A stretch of DNA of 64,000 bases from Paenibacillus sp. FSL H8-0548 (GTDB taxonomy: Bacteria > Bacillota > Bacilli > Paenibacillales > Paenibacillaceae): the NCBI RefSeq assembly GCF_038630985.1, contig NZ_CP152049.1, forward strand, positions 2,809,501 through 2,873,500, in the 5' to 3' direction. Each line of letters begins with the position of its first letter. Position 1 is the first letter of the stretch. The notes beneath the pieces are model-generated. The model saw only the letters and a list, made by a program, of their open reading frames with translations, made no database searches and was not told the origin of the DNA. A program made the position numbers and the translations under genes. Below are positions 1-8,673 of this stretch, piece by piece.

Positions 1-584
1 CGAATCCGCCGCATGAGGAGTATATCAAAGTATCCGGCGGTATCTTTATGGATATGATGATCCATGATTTCGACATGGCACGTTTCCTGACCGGCAGCGA
101 GGTGACGGAGGTTTATGCACAGGGTGGTGTTCTGATCGATCCGGTCTTCGGTAAATACGGAGATGTGGATACGGCCATCGTCACGCTGCGCTTCGCGAAT
201 GGAGCGATGGGTGTGATTGACAACAGCCGCCAGGCAGCTTATGGCTATGATCAGCGTGTAGAGGTTTTTGGTTCCAAGGGCAGCGTCGCAGTCAGCAATG
301 ATCACCCGAACACGGCTGAGGTCAGCTCCGCGGAGGGCGTGACGCGGGATAAACCGCTGCACTTTTTTCTGGAGCGCTACAATGAAGCTTACATCGATGA
401 AACCAGGCAATTCGTGGAATGTCTCACAAATGGGCAGCCTCTCCCTGTTACGGGCGATGACGGCGTGAAGGCCGAAACGATCGCTTTGGCAGCCAAGCTG
501 TCCTATCAGCTCGGACGTCCCGTTCAAATCAGCGAGGCTGTGGAATTGAAACAGAAAGCAGAGGGGGCGCAGAGCTATGTCTAA
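1..584 (+). CDS. iolG: Inositol 2-dehydrogenase-like oxidoreductase, C-terminal part
   Basis: This is the 3' part of a Gfo/Idh/MocA-family NAD-dependent dehydrogenase; the open frame runs in from the left edge (first full codon at base 3), so the Rossmann domain is missing. The visible part contains the family's substrate-domain motif KVSGGIFMDMMIHDFDMARF, with the catalytic Asp and His, which is typical of myo-inositol 2-dehydrogenase (inositol to scyllo-inosose). The last 8 bases overlap iolB, which supports an inositol catabolic operon. A scyllo- or chiro-inositol dehydrogenase paralogue is possible, because only the C-terminal half can be read. Confidence 0.88.
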   Translation, partial: NPPHEEYIKVSGGIFMDMMIHDFDMARFLTGSEVTEVYAQGGVLIDPVFGKYGDVDTAIVTLRFANGAMGVIDNSRQAAYGYDQRVEVFGSKGSVAVSNDHPNTAEVSSAEGVTRDKPLHFFLERYNEAYIDETRQFVECLTNGQPLPVTGDDGVKAETIALAAKLSYQLGRPVQISEAVELKQKAEGAQSYV

Positions 585-1395
585 GCTAATCGTTAAGCCT
601 GTGAGTCCGAATAAGGACGGCATCGTACTTGCTGTTTCACCCGAATCGGCAGGCTGGCAATATGTCGGGTTCGAGGTAGCGAAGCTGGAAGTGGGACAAA
701 AGCTGGAACGCGTGACCGGCGATCTCGAATATTGCTTGGTACTGCTGTCTGGCATTGCAGATGTTGCCACACAGGAAGAGAGCTTTACGAAGGTTGGCGA
801 TCGGATGAGCGTTTTCGAGAATAAACCGCCCTATGCCGTCTACGTTCCAAATGGCGACCGCTTTGAAGTAACTGCAACGACTGCACTTGAGCTTGCGATT
901 TGCAGTGCCCCTGGGAAAGGCGGCTTCAAGGCACGCCTTATCGCACCTTCGGCTGCCGCACAGGAAACGCGGGGCTACGGAAATTTGGAGCGCCAAATTT
1001 ACAACATTTTGCCGGAGAGCGAGCCGGCAGACAGTCTGCTGGTAGTCGAGGTTATTACGCCGGAGGGTCATTGGTCGAGCTATCCGCCTCATAAGCATGA
1101 CCGTGATGCCCTGCCCGAGGAGTCGCTGCTGGAGGAAACATACTATTACAAAATTCAGCCTGAGCAAGGGTTTGCCGTGCAGCGAGTCTATACGGATAAC
1201 CGCTCTCTTGACGAGACGTTGATCGTAAAGAACGGTGAAACCGTGCTCGTTCCAGAAGGCTATCATCCGGTATCCGCGCCTCCGGGCTATGAAGTGTATT
1301 ATTTGAATGTCATGGCGGGACCGACAAGAGCCTGGAAATTTGTCAACGATGAGGAACACGCTTGGATTATGACGAAGCCGAGCGACCGAGTATAA
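577..1395 (+). CDS. iolB: 5-deoxy-glucuronate isomerase
   Basis: IolB converts 5-deoxy-D-glucuronate to 5-dehydro-2-deoxy-D-gluconate in the cytoplasmic inositol pathway. The 272-residue length is normal for the family. The C-terminal cupin half carries the hallmark HKHD, EETYYYK and a late VPEGYHPVSAPPGYEVYYLN segment. The start overlaps the iolG stop by 8 bases and follows an AGAGGGGG ribosome binding site, so the two are translationally coupled. A hairpin about 55 bases after the stop probably ends the operon, making iolB its last gene. Confidence 0.95.
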   Translation: MSKLIVKPVSPNKDGIVLAVSPESAGWQYVGFEVAKLEVGQKLERVTGDLEYCLVLLSGIADVATQEESFTKVGDRMSVFENKPPYAVYVPNGDRFEVTATTALELAICSAPGKGGFKARLIAPSAAAQETRGYGNLERQIYNILPESEPADSLLVVEVITPEGHWSSYPPHKHDRDALPEESLLEETYYYKIQPEQGFAVQRVYTDNRSLDETLIVKNGETVLVPEGYHPVSAPPGYEVYYLNVMAGPTRAWKFVNDEEHAWIMTKPSDRV

Positions 1396-1449
1396 AGATT
1401 GCCAATAGTATGATTTAGACATTGTCATGCAGCAAGTAAAACAAATGGA

Positions 1450-1480
1450 GGGCGGGAGCGAGTATGGCTCCTGTCCTTTC
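1450..1480 (+). terminator. Probable terminator of the iol operon
   Basis: A ten-base stem, GGGCGGGAGC at 1450 and GCTCCTGTCC at 1467, pairs fully if two G-U pairs are allowed, with a 7-base loop. A pyrimidine-rich stretch follows but not a clean T-run, so efficiency is uncertain. The remaining gap up to 1645 shows no other gene. Confidence 0.5.
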
Positions 1481-1645
1481 CTCGTTCTGACGATTTTATA
1501 TTTTAAAATTGCGATATATCAATAGTAGACACAATTGTGATAATCAGATCCATTGTTGTTCAGCACCCTCGATAGTAAGATACAAGTATAGCTGCTCAGG
1601 GGCCAGCCAACAATAAACTTGTATATGAAGAGGGGGAGTGCAACG

Positions 1646-2395
1646 ATGTTTAAGAAGGATTCCGAACTTTTAAAGCCGCTTACCGACAAGCAGCTGGAGC
1701 AATACAGGCAAGACGGATACATTATCATAAAAAAAGGGTGCAGCGCCGATTTGATCGATGCTTTTAACAGACACATTTACGAACTTCGCTCTGCGCCGCT
1801 GAACGAAATGCTCGACTGGGCACGCACCTCGGAGAAAGCACGCTTCTCCACGCGGCTTTTCAATCCGCATCAGCATGACAGCTTTTCTAGGCAAATGATG
1901 AAGCTTCCCATCGTAAGAGGCGCATTAGCCCAATTGATGGAAAAGGAAGCGGTTTGCGTGCAAAGCATGTTCTTCTATAAGGAACCGGGCTCTCACGGTC
2001 AGGCGGCTCATCAGGATTATTACTATATCAAAAACGATCCAATGACGATGGTTGCCGCCTGGATCGCGACGGAAGAAAAGGTAGACGAGCAGAACGGGTG
2101 CTTGTGGGTTATCCCAGGAACGCATAAGCTTGGCCTTTTGCCGCATGGAAAAGTGAAAAATCTCGAGGAGCATGAAGAATGGACGGATGAGACGGAAGGC
2201 ATCGACTTGACAAAGCAAATTCCGGTCATAATGGAAAAGGGAGATATATTGTTTTTCCATGAGCTGCTGATCCATTCTTCCAACCGCAACCGAAGCGAGG
2301 ACCGCTGGCGCCGCTCTTACGTTTGCCATTATATCCGCGAGGATTCAGCCGTCACGCTGCGAGAGGATTTGCGCGAGAAGTATTCGTTGATTTAA
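1646..2395 (+). CDS. Phytanoyl-CoA dioxygenase (PhyH) family protein
   Basis: A 249-residue predicted non-haem Fe(II)/2-oxoglutarate dioxygenase of the PhyH superfamily. The iron triad is visible as H122-x-D124 (motif HQD) and a distal His at about 210 (LLIHSSN), followed by an Arg-rich segment (DRWRRS) suited to 2-oxoglutarate binding. A segment with NGCLWVIPGTH is typical of the family. I chose the ATG at 1646 because AGGGGGAG lies 7 bases before it; an upstream in-frame ATG has no such site. The substrate cannot be read from sequence. Its place between an inositol operon and a sugar-uptake regulator suggests hydroxylation of a small plant-derived metabolite, which is inference. Confidence 0.85.
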   Translation: MFKKDSELLKPLTDKQLEQYRQDGYIIIKKGCSADLIDAFNRHIYELRSAPLNEMLDWARTSEKARFSTRLFNPHQHDSFSRQMMKLPIVRGALAQLMEKEAVCVQSMFFYKEPGSHGQAAHQDYYYIKNDPMTMVAAWIATEEKVDEQNGCLWVIPGTHKLGLLPHGKVKNLEEHEEWTDETEGIDLTKQIPVIMEKGDILFFHELLIHSSNRNRSEDRWRRSYVCHYIREDSAVTLREDLREKYSLI

Positions 2396-2540
2396 TGACT
2401 GAGGCCCCGGTCAGTTATTAGAGAGTGATAAAGGAACCAATAAGCAGCAGGGTGGCGATGACAGTAGTACAAAAGTCTCAATTCCCCTTGTATTCCAACA
2501 CATTGTATTGATAAACTAAATAGATAAAGCCTTCCGCTTT

Positions 2541-2555
2541 TCGAAAGCGGTTACA
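2541..2555 (+). promoter_or_regulatory. Candidate catabolite-responsive element (cre)
   Basis: The 15 bases match the Bacillus CcpA consensus WTGNAANCGNWNNCW at all but one fixed position (C for T at the second base). It overlaps a CCGCTTT/AAAGCGG palindrome and sits 22 bases before the start of the AraC-type membrane regulator, where CcpA binding would block transcription. Confidence 0.5.
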
Positions 2556-2577
2556 GAAAGGCTACTCTTTTTTTTGA

Positions 2578-4827
2578 ATGGAGCTGAAAAAAATAAGCAA
2601 AACGTGGTACTACCGTCTGCTTTTTTCATATATGCCGGTTTTTTTACTCATGATCTCTTTTTTGTTTTTCATCTTTTTTCAAGTGCTGACAGAACGTGCG
2701 CAGCAGGACACAGCCCATATTTACGCGAGTGTCAACAATCAAATTGTCCAGACCGTGGAGCAGCCGCTGCAGTCGATTGACCATATGATGGTAACCGTTC
2801 AGACGCGCAGCAGCAACTCGGCCGAATTCAATATGCTCGATTATTTTGATCAGGAGGGTCCGCCGTCCGTTTTTTTTACGTACCAAATGACCAAAGAATT
2901 CAATAACCTAAGGCAGCTCTACCAAAGCATCCATTCCATTTATTTGGTTCGGGAACGAGACAACTATGTGCTTAGCTCCAATACGGTGTCGCCGCTGGAG
3001 CAGTTTTCGGACCGCGACTTTATCGAAGAGCTCCTGCAGGACAATTATTCTTACCACTGGACGAATATGCGCATATTCAAGGAGTTTCATGCTTCAAGAG
3101 AGGAGTCTGTCGTTTCGCTTGCGCGTAAGTATTTGACGAGCCGCGGCGAAAGCGGTCTGATGATTATTAATGTGCGGACGAGCTCGCTTGAAGGGCTGGT
3201 ATCGCAAAAAATGGATCAAACCGCCAGCTATGTTATGATAACGGGCAAGAACAACGAGCCTGTATTTGCTTCAGAGAAAGAGGCATCGGAAAAACGCAAA
3301 GCCATTTCAACCGTCGTGTCTGATTATACGGGCTGGACCTACGAAAGCGGACTGAATAAAGGAAGCAGTTTTACGATGCTGCAAACCTTTTCGAGCGTAT
3401 GGATCATCCTCGCTCTTATCGTCGCTGTTTTTGGAATGCTATCGATTGTGTATATGACCAATCGCAATTACAAGCCGCTGCGTGCGCTTATTAATAAACT
3501 GGACAAAATCTCATATGCATCAGGCGAGCAGGGTGCTGCTGAGCGAAATGAGTTCAACTATATTGAATCGACGGTCGATTCCCTAGTTCAGCGCTTCAAC
3601 CTGTTCAAGTCCCAATCCGATATGAATAGCGGCTACCGCAAAAAGTCGATTTTTCTTGAAGTGATGAGCGGTTCCAGATCGCTTGCGAATGCGGAGTGGA
3701 ATGTGGAGATGGAACGTCACGGCTTTACGAGCGGTTTCAGCAAGGCCGCCGTTATCGTTATTTCGATCGATAAATATTCAGATTTATTGTCGCGTTATCG
3801 GGAGCAGGATATGATCTTGTTCCGTTTTATCATTCAAAATATGTACATGGAGCTTATTCAGAAATACGATCTTTTTAGTTGGAGCGAATGGGTGAACGAT
3901 AAAGAGATGTGCGGCTTCATTTATATACAAGAGGATAATGAAAAGCAGTTGATAGATAGCATCCTCAAGGTTTCGGACAGCGCGCTTCAATGGATCAGGG
4001 CAAATCTGCCGTTCACGACTACTTTCGGAATCGGGCAAACGACGGATTCGGTCACGATGCTCAAGACTTCTTATAAAAAAGCGATGGAAGCTGTGAATTT
4101 CAGGCTGGTGTTCGGCAATAACCGCACGATTGGGTACTGGGAGACTGAATCGGGAACCTCCTTCGAACTGTACAATCAACTTGAGCAAATTCGAAGCCTC
4201 ATTTACGCATTTCACTCGATGGAGCCAGATTGGCTGTTAAAATACGGCACGCTTTTCGAGCAGTTCAAGCAATATAAGTTGAAACGTGAGGATATCGTTA
4301 ATTTACTCAACTATTTCATCTTTTATTTGTTTGAGCATGTGCATGGCACCATCCTAAACGACGAAATCATCGAGACGAACAAAGCGATCATGAAGGATGT
4401 GATCGATCAATTTGAAACACTTGAGGATGTGCAGGAAGAGATTCTCAGCATTATGGAGAAGCTTGAATATGTCATTGCCGAGCAAGCAAGCAAGGGCGGG
4501 GCAGCCGAAATTGCGGTCAAGATGAAACAGTATATTGAAGAGCATGTGTCCGATCCGGATTTATCGCTTATTCATTTAAGCCAGCAATTCGATATTCCTT
4601 CCAAAAACGTCAGCTCGCTATTCAAAGAGCAGTTCAATATTAAATTCATCGATTTTCTTATTCATCGAAGGGTTGAGCTGGCTAAGCAGCTGCTGCTGGA
4701 AAAAGAGATGAGCGTTCAGGAAATCGGACGTGCGGTTGGTTATTTGAATCCGGTCTCATTTAACCGGGTTTTTAAGCGGGTGGTAGGCATTCCGCCGGGT
4801 GATTTTCGTAGAGAGAAGCTCGGTTAA
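2578..4827 (+). CDS. Membrane-anchored AraC-family regulator (sensor fused to HTH)
   Basis: A 749-residue one-piece sensor-regulator. A membrane segment lies near residues 13-33 and another near 270-293 (IILALIVAVFGMLSIVYM), flanking an extracytoplasmic sensing domain of about 230 residues. A central cytoplasmic region follows, and two helix-turn-helix motifs of the AraC type fill the last 100 residues (QYIEEHVSDPDLSLIHLSQQ to RVFKRVVGIPPGDFRRE). In Bacillota such proteins (YtdP/YesS type) usually activate the adjacent Lpl-type sugar importer, and here permease genes follow directly. The ATG has only a weak ribosome binding site. A cre-like site precedes it, so carbon catabolite repression is likely. 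Confidence 0.88.
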   Translation: MELKKISKTWYYRLLFSYMPVFLLMISFLFFIFFQVLTERAQQDTAHIYASVNNQIVQTVEQPLQSIDHMMVTVQTRSSNSAEFNMLDYFDQEGPPSVFFTYQMTKEFNNLRQLYQSIHSIYLVRERDNYVLSSNTVSPLEQFSDRDFIEELLQDNYSYHWTNMRIFKEFHASREESVVSLARKYLTSRGESGLMIINVRTSSLEGLVSQKMDQTASYVMITGKNNEPVFASEKEASEKRKAISTVVSDYTGWTYESGLNKGSSFTMLQTFSSVWIILALIVAVFGMLSIVYMTNRNYKPLRALINKLDKISYASGEQGAAERNEFNYIESTVDSLVQRFNLFKSQSDMNSGYRKKSIFLEVMSGSRSLANAEWNVEMERHGFTSGFSKAAVIVISIDKYSDLLSRYREQDMILFRFIIQNMYMELIQKYDLFSWSEWVNDKEMCGFIYIQEDNEKQLIDSILKVSDSALQWIRANLPFTTTFGIGQTTDSVTMLKTSYKKAMEAVNFRLVFGNNRTIGYWETESGTSFELYNQLEQIRSLIYAFHSMEPDWLLKYGTLFEQFKQYKLKREDIVNLLNYFIFYLFEHVHGTILNDEIIETNKAIMKDVIDQFETLEDVQEEILSIMEKLEYVIAEQASKGGAAEIAVKMKQYIEEHVSDPDLSLIHLSQQFDIPSKNVSSLFKEQFNIKFIDFLIHRRVELAKQLLLEKEMSVQEIGRAVGYLNPVSFNRVFKRVVGIPPGDFRREKLG

Positions 4828-4850
4828 GCAAGGAAAAAGGTATATAAATC

Positions 4851-4887
4851 AATCGGATCGCGCCGTCAGGGCTCGGTCCGATTTTTG
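4851..4887 (+). terminator. Rho-independent terminator after the AraC regulator
   Basis: Arms AATCGGA (4851) and TCCGATT (4877) form a stem around a GC-rich loop and run directly into TTTT. It separates the regulator gene from the transporter operon. Confidence 0.65.
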
Positions 4888-4909
4888 TATACCGCCGGAT
4901 TCTTGTAAA

Positions 4910-4939
4910 TTGCAGGGCTGTGGATTTGTGGGGTATAGT
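4910..4939 (+). promoter_or_regulatory. Possible promoter of the transporter operon
   Basis: TATAGT at 4934 is a good -10 box; TTGCAG, 18 bases upstream, is a poor -35, as expected for a promoter needing an activator such as the neighbouring AraC protein. Assignment is tentative. Confidence 0.35.
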
Positions 4940-4982
4940 TGCCTCAACAAACCAATCTATAGTCACAAGGAGGCGTTGCGAG

Positions 4983-5954
4983 GTGTCCAACATGACCTCA
5001 ATACCAGCCGCAGCACGCATGCCGACAGAGCCGATCAAACGGACCGTTCGAAGCGAAATCGTTAGAAAGATGCAAAGGCATTGGCAGCTTTATCTTTTGA
5101 TCCTGCTGCCGCTCATTTATTTTATTCTATTTAAATACGTTCCGATTTTCGGCGTTCAGATCGCGTTTAAGGATCTAAACGTGAAGGCAGGCATCTGGGG
5201 CAGTCCATGGGTAGGCTTCAAACATTTCGAAGCATTTTTTAACCACCCAAACTTTTGGCTTCTCATTAAAAACACGCTGTTTTTAAGCCTGTACACGTTA
5301 GCGGTAGGCTTTCCTGCTCCAATCCTGCTCGCGCTTATGATTAATGAATTAAAAAACGGTTTTTTCAAACGGACGGTTCAAATGGTTACTTACGCGCCAT
5401 ACTTTATTTCCACCGTTGTCATGGTTTCAATGATTCTGCTTTTCCTGGCACCGCGTATCGGCGTGATTGATCATGTGAGAACCGCGCTAGGGCTTGATTC
5501 CGTCAATTTTATCGGCGAACCCTCCATGTTCAAGACGATCTTCGTCCTCTCGGACGTTTGGCAGTACATGGGATACAGCGCCATCATTTATATAGCCGCT
5601 CTTGCTGGAGTTAACCCGCAGCTTTACGAAGCTTCGAAGCTTGATGGCGCTAGCCGGCTGCAAAAAATCATTCATATCGATCTGCCGAGCATTATGCCGA
5701 TCATGGTGCTGCTTCTTGTCCTGAACATGGGACAACTGCTGAATATCGGCTTCGAGAAGGTGTATCTGCTTCAAAATCCGTTGAACACGAGCTCTTCTGA
5801 AATCATATCGACCTACGTGTACAAGGTCGGCCTAGTGCAGGCCAATTACAGCTTCTCGTCGGCTGTCGGATTATTTAATTCATTGATTAACCTACTATTA
5901 ATATTGCTTGCCAACTTCGGGGCAAGACGCGCTACAGGATTGGGGTTGTTCTAA
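4983..5954 (+). CDS. ABC sugar transporter permease, LplB type
   Basis: A 323-residue inner-membrane permease of the binding-protein-dependent family (LplB/UgpA/MalF-like). The N-terminus has the usual YLLILLPLIYFILFKYVPIFG segment, about six membrane spans follow, and the EAA loop reads YEASKLDGASRLQKI, which docks the ATPase. I place the start at the GTG at 4983, nine bases after a perfect AAGGAGG; longer reading frames from upstream lack such a site. With the next permease and the lipoprotein it forms an Lpl-type oligosaccharide importer. No ATPase gene is adjacent, as is normal for this class, which shares an MsmX-type ATPase encoded elsewhere. Confidence 0.93.
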   Translation: MSNMTSIPAAARMPTEPIKRTVRSEIVRKMQRHWQLYLLILLPLIYFILFKYVPIFGVQIAFKDLNVKAGIWGSPWVGFKHFEAFFNHPNFWLLIKNTLFLSLYTLAVGFPAPILLALMINELKNGFFKRTVQMVTYAPYFISTVVMVSMILLFLAPRIGVIDHVRTALGLDSVNFIGEPSMFKTIFVLSDVWQYMGYSAIIYIAALAGVNPQLYEASKLDGASRLQKIIHIDLPSIMPIMVLLLVLNMGQLLNIGFEKVYLLQNPLNTSSSEIISTYVYKVGLVQANYSFSSAVGLFNSLINLLLILLANFGARRATGLGLF

Positions 5955-5955
5955 T

Positions 5956-6855
5956 ATGGCGAAATCAGGTGCTATTAAAGAGCCGTTGTCGGACAAGGTG
6001 CTGCTCACCGTCATTTACATCGTATTGTTTGCCGTATTGGCGGCCGTTCTTTACCCGCTTATTTATATTGTGAGCTCTTCGTTCAGCTCGCCGCAGGCAG
6101 TTGTGTCCGGAAGAGTATGGCTGTTCCCAGTCGAACCGTCGCTGAAAGGCTATACGGCAGTGCTAAACAACCCACGCATATGGGCAGGCTATTCGAACTC
6201 TCTATTCTATATGTGCGTGGGAACCTTGATCAGCGTCTTCCTTACATTTGCACTAGCTTATCCGTTATCGAAGCGCACTTTTTACGGGCGAACACTGATC
6301 ATGTATTTGATCATTGTCACCATGATCTTCAGCGGAGGGTTGATCCCTTATTATCTAACGGTGAAGAGCCTCGGGATGATCGACACGCGCTGGGCTTTGC
6401 TGCTGCCGCAGGCTATCGCGGTCTGGCAAATATTTATTGCAAAAACGTTCTTTCAGGAGTCGATTCCAGATGAATTGAATGAAGCGGCAGAAATTGACGG
6501 CTGCAGCGATCTCCGTTTCCTCTGGTCCATTGTTCTTCCGCTGTCAAAGCCAGTAGTCGCGGTGCTTGCGCTCATGTACGCCGTAACCGCATGGAATGCT
6601 TACTTTGATGCGCTAATTTTCTTGAAAAACGTAAATCTATACCCACTGCAGCTGATTCTTCGCGAAATTCTGATACAAAATTCCGTCGATAATTCAATGA
6701 TGGTAGACGTACGAACAATGGAAGCTAGACAAGGAATGAAGGATTTGCTGAAATTTTCGCTAATCGTCGTTTCGAGTCTGCCTGTCCTCATCATATATCC
6801 ATTTGTTCAGAAGCATTTCGTAAAGGGGGTCATGATCGGTTCTCTTAAAGGTTAA
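5956..6855 (+). CDS. ABC sugar transporter permease, LplC type
   Basis: A 299-residue partner permease (LplC/MalG/UgpE-like). It starts at the ATG at 5956, two bases after the stop of the first permease; an in-frame upstream ATG would overlap that gene deeply and is unlikely. The first span is near residues 15-40, the EAA loop reads LNEAAEIDGCSDLRFLW, and the C-terminus is the standard HFVKGVMIGSLKG. It forms the heterodimeric channel with the upstream permease. Confidence 0.93.
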   Translation: MAKSGAIKEPLSDKVLLTVIYIVLFAVLAAVLYPLIYIVSSSFSSPQAVVSGRVWLFPVEPSLKGYTAVLNNPRIWAGYSNSLFYMCVGTLISVFLTFALAYPLSKRTFYGRTLIMYLIIVTMIFSGGLIPYYLTVKSLGMIDTRWALLLPQAIAVWQIFIAKTFFQESIPDELNEAAEIDGCSDLRFLWSIVLPLSKPVVAVLALMYAVTAWNAYFDALIFLKNVNLYPLQLILREILIQNSVDNSMMVDVRTMEARQGMKDLLKFSLIVVSSLPVLIIYPFVQKHFVKGVMIGSLKG

Positions 6856-6923
6856 TATAAACAGATAATAGGCAGAAAGAAGCCGAAGGCAATATCCATA
6901 ACAAATCTAAAGGGGTGTTTAGA

Positions 6924-8585
6924 ATGAAAAAAACATGGAGAATAATGGCTGGTGTTTTGTTGACAGCTGCACTTCTCATGAGTGCTTGCTCAAAAAATGA
7001 TAATTCTGCGGGTCAAGGAAAGAATGGAGCCGGTGAAGGCGGAGAATCGCAAACGCCGGTCAAATTATCTGCATTCATCAATCAATCGCCTAACCTTGCA
7101 AACCTGAATAATCCGTTTACGAAACTGGTGGAAGAGAAAACAAATGTGCAGCTGTCGTTTACGGTCGGAACGCCTAACGATAACAACGATAAACGTAATG
7201 TGCTTATGGCAAGCGGCGATTATCCGGAGATTTTCCTTAGCGGAAACTTTACGCCTGCCGAGCAAATGAAGTTCGGCAAGCAGGGTGTCTTCCTGCCGCT
7301 TAACGATCTGATCGATCAATACGCACCGAATATTAAGGGGATTTTTGAAGAACGTCCGGATTTGAGAACGGCGGTTACCTCCTCGGATGGGAACATATAC
7401 GGCATGCCGCAGGTTAATGAATGCTACCACTGCTGGTATGCGCAAAAGCTGTGGATCAACCAAAAATGGCTGGACAATCTCGGGCTGGACATGCCGACGA
7501 CTACGGAGGAATATGCTGAGGTTCTGCGTGCATTCAAAACCAAAGACCCGAATGGAAACGGCATTGCAGATGAAGTTCCGCTTAGTGGAGCACTGTACAC
7601 ATGGCATGGCGACATTACGGGTTTCCTGATGAATCCGTTCATATACAATAACGGCGACGGTCAGTCCTTCTCGTATATTCGCGTCAAGGATGGACAGGTA
7701 CAGCTCTCTGCCAGCCAGCCGGAATGGAAAGACGGACTTGGCTATCTGGCATCCTTGTATAAAGAAGGTTTGATTGATCCACAAACCTTTACGCAAAACC
7801 AGGAAGGACTGCAGCAGCTTGGCAACAACGTCGGTGAAACGATTTTAGGTTCATTCGCAATCGGCCATGTGCAGATGGCTGTAGCTGCGACCGACGAGCG
7901 CAATCAGGATTATGTGGCTGTTCCGCCGCTTAAAGGACCTAATGGCGTGCAGTTGTCTGGCTATTACAAATCAGTGGGTAACCAGGGCCGGTTTGCCATT
8001 ACGGATAAAGCGAATGAAGAGCAGCAGATCGCAGCGATCAAGATGCTTGACTATTTGTGGACTGAAGAAGGAACAAGAGGACAAGTATTCTCGGTGGAGG
8101 GTCATTCCTGGAGCAAGGCAACTTCTGATCAGCTTAACGTGAACGGGCAGCCTGCCAGCTATCAGGTGGATCCATCCTACCGAAGCGAGACGATCCACAC
8201 GGATGGCTGGGATCAGGCAGGTCCTGATTTCCGTCCGCGAGACCGTTTCGAGTCGGAGGCTGTATCTCAGGATATCCTGTCGCCAGAGGGCTACGAGCTT
8301 CGCTTGGTCATGGAGACGAATAAGTATGAGGGCTTCGAGCCGAAAGAGGATGAAATGTTCCCGATTGATATTTTCATCAGTGCCGAGGATGGTGAAAAAG
8401 CCGCACAATTCAAAGCGACGATTGAGGATTACGTCCGTTCGAATATGCTGCAGTTCATTACGGGGCATAAGGATATCCAGAAGGATTGGGACAGCTATGT
8501 ACAAGGCTTCGGTGGCCTGAAGCTGACTGATTACTTGCAAATCCTGCAAAGTGCTTACGACGCGGATCTGAGCAAAATGAAATAA
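6924..8585 (+). CDS. Extracellular solute-binding lipoprotein (LplA type)
   Basis: A 553-residue substrate receptor anchored to the outer face of the membrane. A signal peptide ends in the lipobox MSAC with the lipid-accepting Cys22. The mature protein has the features of the large LplA-type cluster, including an early pattern of 'T-N-V-Q-L' and an EF-hand-like DPNGNGIADE loop that probably holds calcium. The ATG at 6924 is chosen since AAAGGGG lies 8 bases upstream; the GTG at 6915 overlaps that site. It lies directly after its two permeases. The ligand is probably an oligosaccharide or glycoside processed by the GH43 enzyme and oxidoreductases encoded downstream. Confidence 0.93.
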   Translation: MKKTWRIMAGVLLTAALLMSACSKNDNSAGQGKNGAGEGGESQTPVKLSAFINQSPNLANLNNPFTKLVEEKTNVQLSFTVGTPNDNNDKRNVLMASGDYPEIFLSGNFTPAEQMKFGKQGVFLPLNDLIDQYAPNIKGIFEERPDLRTAVTSSDGNIYGMPQVNECYHCWYAQKLWINQKWLDNLGLDMPTTTEEYAEVLRAFKTKDPNGNGIADEVPLSGALYTWHGDITGFLMNPFIYNNGDGQSFSYIRVKDGQVQLSASQPEWKDGLGYLASLYKEGLIDPQTFTQNQEGLQQLGNNVGETILGSFAIGHVQMAVAATDERNQDYVAVPPLKGPNGVQLSGYYKSVGNQGRFAITDKANEEQQIAAIKMLDYLWTEEGTRGQVFSVEGHSWSKATSDQLNVNGQPASYQVDPSYRSETIHTDGWDQAGPDFRPRDRFESEAVSQDILSPEGYELRLVMETNKYEGFEPKEDEMFPIDIFISAEDGEKAAQFKATIEDYVRSNMLQFITGHKDIQKDWDSYVQGFGGLKLTDYLQILQSAYDADLSKMK

Positions 8586-8617
8586 ATGAAATAATCGCGC
8601 GTTTAGTTTGAAATTAG

Positions 8618-8650
8618 CGGCCTGCGGCGTAGTGCTTCAGGCCGTTTATT
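8618..8650 (+). terminator. Hairpin between importer and catabolic genes
   Basis: CGGCCTG (8618) and CAGGCCG (8638) form a 7-bp stem followed by TTTATT. It may act as a partial terminator that gives more importer than enzyme mRNA. Confidence 0.45.
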
Positions 8651-8673
8651 CGATCAAGAAGGAAGTGAGACAA

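Noticed and set aside
637..1428. Long minus-strand open frame opposite iolB
   Set aside because: It is a shadow of iolB codon use, has no ribosome binding site and its predicted residues resemble no family.
2449..2455. AGGGTGG resembling the T-box antiterminator motif
   Set aside because: Only the first seven bases of the T-box agree; there is no ACCGCG continuation, no specifier stem and no aminoacylation or amino-acid gene downstream.
7065..7796. Minus-strand open frame of 243 codons opposite the solute-binding protein
   Set aside because: Lies wholly inside a clear lipoprotein gene, with no start signals or recognisable motifs.
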